Positions 31,764-32,083 of a stretch of DNA of 32,083 nt are shown piece after piece. The notes beneath the pieces were generated by a model, which made no database searches, was not told where the DNA came from, and worked only from the letters and a program-made list of their open reading frames with translations. How positions within the stretch are numbered: position 1 is the stretch's first letter; each line of letters opens with the position of its first letter. The position numbers and the translations under genes are program-made. This DNA comes from an uncultured Eisenbergiella sp. (lineage in GTDB: Bacteria; Bacillota; Clostridia; Lachnospirales; Lachnospiraceae): the NCBI GenBank assembly GCA_947627215.1, contig CANQVD010000042.1, positions 1 to 32,083 of the forward strand. The letters are read 5' to 3'.

Positions 31764-31948
31764 ACCGTCAGGCTTTTTTAGTCCGGCGGTTTTATTTGGC
31801 AGTAGCATTTGGGATTGGAATGTTGGTTGGAAATTCACTTTTTCCTTTCAATCGTAACGGTGCTCACATTACGCATACATCAGGCGGCCTTTGGGTTGTG
31901 GGATTTCTCTCCCGGTCTCCTTCGCAGTTTCCAACCATTCTGATATAA
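31760..31948 (+). pseudogene. N-terminal stub of a membrane protein
   Basis: ATG at 31760 begins NRQAFLVRRFYLAVAFGIGM, a basic start followed by one membrane helix, as at the beginning of ABC-2-type permeases placed after a kinase or ATPase gene. From about 31855 the translation loses character and the frame runs 80 bases into the convergent hicB gene, stopping at 31948. I read it as a 3'-truncated gene. Confidence 0.45.
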
Positions 31949-32078
31949 TGATCTCTGCATTTTGCAGCGCCTGCTCCGCTGTTTCTCCGTCAGCCATGCA
32001 CCCAGGGAGCTCTGGGATCTCAATAATAAATTTCCCGTCATTCTCAGACCAATATATAATCCGTTCATACTTATACAT
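31869..32078 (-). CDS. hicB: HicB-family antitoxin
   Basis: A complete 69-residue HicB-like protein: MYKYERIIYWSENDGKFIIE, IPELPGCMADGETAEQALQN, AEIIISEWLETAKETGREIP and PKGRLMYA, the whole degenerate RNase-H-like fold of the family. HicB neutralises the HicA mRNA interferase in type II toxin-antitoxin systems. In the usual order hicA precedes hicB, which would put it beyond the right edge (past 32083), so I cannot tell whether a toxin is present; solitary HicB proteins of this type are also common. There is no C-terminal DNA-binding extension, so autoregulation by HicB is not evident. Confidence 0.85.
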   Translation of the reverse strand: MYKYERIIYWSENDGKFIIEIPELPGCMADGETAEQALQNAEIIISEWLETAKETGREIPQPKGRLMYA

Positions 32079-32083
32079 TTTTA

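Overview
The window looks like chromosome from a moderately GC-rich, gut-type member of the Clostridia (Lachnospiraceae/Oscillospirales-like). Support is indirect: strong AGGAGG-type ribosome sites, Gram-positive lipoprotein signals, sigma-A-like promoters (for example TTGACG-17-TATAAT) and the gene families present (LplB/LplC-type sugar permeases, membrane AraC regulators, BcrA-type ABC transporter with a two-component system, HelD, AAA_14/DUF4143 ATPase). No rRNA, tRNA, CRISPR array, intact transposase or phage module was seen.

Layout. Positions 1-1660 are a graveyard of broken genes: an edge-cut ORF, the winged-helix end of a response regulator, the C-terminal half of LarC, and a Cys-rich protein tail. 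Then come a GNAT acetyltransferase (-), a HelD-type helicase carrying an extra C-terminal GH31-N-like beta-sandwich (+), and a small XRE repressor (+). Positions 6380-10136 hold a sugar-acid module: AraC regulator (-) divergent from a GPH symporter and a cytoplasmic GH88 unsaturated glucuronyl hydrolase (+), with paired TGTGCACA palindromes between the promoters and nested hairpins at the end. Positions 10208-14648 hold a leftward operon: Fic enzyme, response regulator, single-TM histidine kinase, BcrA-like ATPase, ABC-2 permease. Positions 14737-22671 are a second glycan locus: a membrane AraC regulator (-) divergent from two sugar permeases, a lipoprotein binding protein and a cytoplasmic GH28-like enzyme (+). 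Then follow an AAA_14/DUF4143 ATPase (+), a leftward unit of a secreted repeat protein plus response regulator and kinase, a LysR regulator (-) divergent from a Cys-nucleophile alpha/beta hydrolase (+), a clipped FMN-reductase start, and a flavodoxin-DUF362 lipoprotein fusion (+). The right edge is again decayed (kinase ATPase-domain remnant, membrane-protein start) and ends with a HicB antitoxin (-).

How it works together. The two glycan modules look complementary: one imports and hydrolyses oligosaccharides with an unsaturated uronic acid end (products of polysaccharide lyases), the other takes up pectin-like oligosaccharides by ABC transport and cuts them inside the cell. Two separate two-component systems serve the cell surface: one probably senses or removes antimicrobial peptides, the other is linked to a secreted protein with a repeated SYLTGQQR-like motif and has 11-bp-phased ATTCC boxes at its promoter. 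The most unusual items are the HelD-GH31-N fusion, the secreted repeat protein with its kinase pair, the flavodoxin-DUF362 fusion with a preserved internal ribosome site, and the Fic gene overlapping a response regulator. All functions are inferred from sequence reading; no database search was run.
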